Source of the DNA: Chloroflexota bacterium
Lineage (GTDB): Bacteria; Chloroflexota; Anaerolineae; Aggregatilineales; Phototrophicaceae
NCBI GenBank assembly: GCA_028873975.1
Contig: JAPPMO010000064.1
Coordinates: forward strand, 1-32,222
DNA: 32,222 nucleotides
Reading direction: 5' to 3'
The notes under the pieces are model-generated. The model worked only from the letters and a program-made list of their open reading frames with translations, was not told the origin of the DNA and ran no database searches. Position 1 is the stretch's first letter, and every line of letters starts with the position of its first letter. Below, piece by piece: positions 32,023 through 32,222 of the stretch. The position numbers and the translations under genes were made by a program.

Positions 32023-32130
32023 GGGTGTATTTCAGACTTTGGCAAGTCAAGCGATTTTGCCCGGTCGAAAGCATGACCAACCACAAAGAACACAAAGTAA
32101 ATGAGGCATTTCTCAGTGTGCTCTGTGCTT
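32023..32130. repeat. CAC-arm inverted-repeat element, copy 3
   Basis: GGGTGTATTTCAG (32023-32035) is identical to 6311-6323, and TTGGCAA follows in both places. The left arm AACCACAAAGAACACAAAG is at 32079-32097. The right side CTCAGTGTGCTCTGTGCTT (32112-32130) is an imperfect complement. The arm sequence has drifted from CACCGAGGA to CACAAAGAA while the CAC rhythm is kept. The last 90 bases of the window hold no supported gene. Confidence 0.5.
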
Positions 32131-32222
32131 ATGATGAATGAAGCAGTGGCGACTTAAATTTGCCTAAGTGTATAGTCCCGTGTTGAGGTGGGTCGGTTTT
32201 TCGTGAAATTTCTCTGGGGTTT

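Overview
The window looks like a chromosomal piece from a member of the Chloroflexota, most likely Anaerolineae-like. This is an inference with no marker gene to prove it. It rests on an FMN-riboswitch-controlled RibXY-type transporter, a lipoprotein cytochrome with a proline/threonine-rich tether, a RecG with a long N-terminal extension, abundant ABC transporters, and dispersed inverted-repeat elements in the spacers. I see no rRNA, tRNA, CRISPR array, transposase or phage gene.

Layout. (1) 1-3350: repeat debris, a strong promoter, an FMN riboswitch, and a three-gene ABC importer (permease, NMT1/THI5-like binding protein, ATPase), probably for riboflavin or a flavin precursor. (2) 3603-6093: a class-V PLP enzyme that lacks the cysteine-desulfurase active-site Cys, converging on an M20 metallopeptidase. 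(3) 6311-6467: a dispersed repeat and the rpsT terminator, then rpsT (S20) with its own promoter. (4) 6985-10870 (minus): a peptide-type ABC importer (binding protein, then two permeases) with no ATPase gene. (5) 11193-11849: a monoheme cytochrome c lipoprotein. (6) 11880-16712 (minus): a CUT1-type ABC importer (binding protein, two permeases, no ATPase) whose last gene is an ArgH-like lyase. (7) 17064-20576: a divergent pair of units, an amidohydrolase on the minus strand and a sugar-phosphate-isomerase-like TIM barrel plus a Gfo/Idh/MocA dehydrogenase on the plus strand. (8) 20642-23008 (minus): ComEC with a degenerate metallo-beta-lactamase domain. (9) 23069-32005 (minus): a compact housekeeping operon, rpe - fakA - degV - degV(fakB) - recG - FkbM methyltransferase - coaD - DivIVA-like, bounded by a promoter and a factor-independent terminator.

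How the genes work together. Region 1 is a self-contained flavin-responsive uptake operon. Regions 6 and 7 probably form one catabolic neighbourhood, in which transport, C-N or C-O lyase, hydrolase, isomerase and dehydrogenase activities act on an unknown substrate. Region 9 carries the fatty-acid kinase system (FakA plus two DegV/FakB-like proteins), CoA synthesis and DNA repair. The most distinctive non-coding signals are a family of inverted-repeat elements with CACCGAGGA-type arms, very strong hairpins directly behind both binding-protein genes that lack a partner ATPase, and a 15-codon upstream reading frame coupled to the MalF-like permease. I did not find a clearly new multi-gene defence or mobile system. 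The best candidates for something undescribed are the ArgH-like lyase/ABC cluster and the repeat family.
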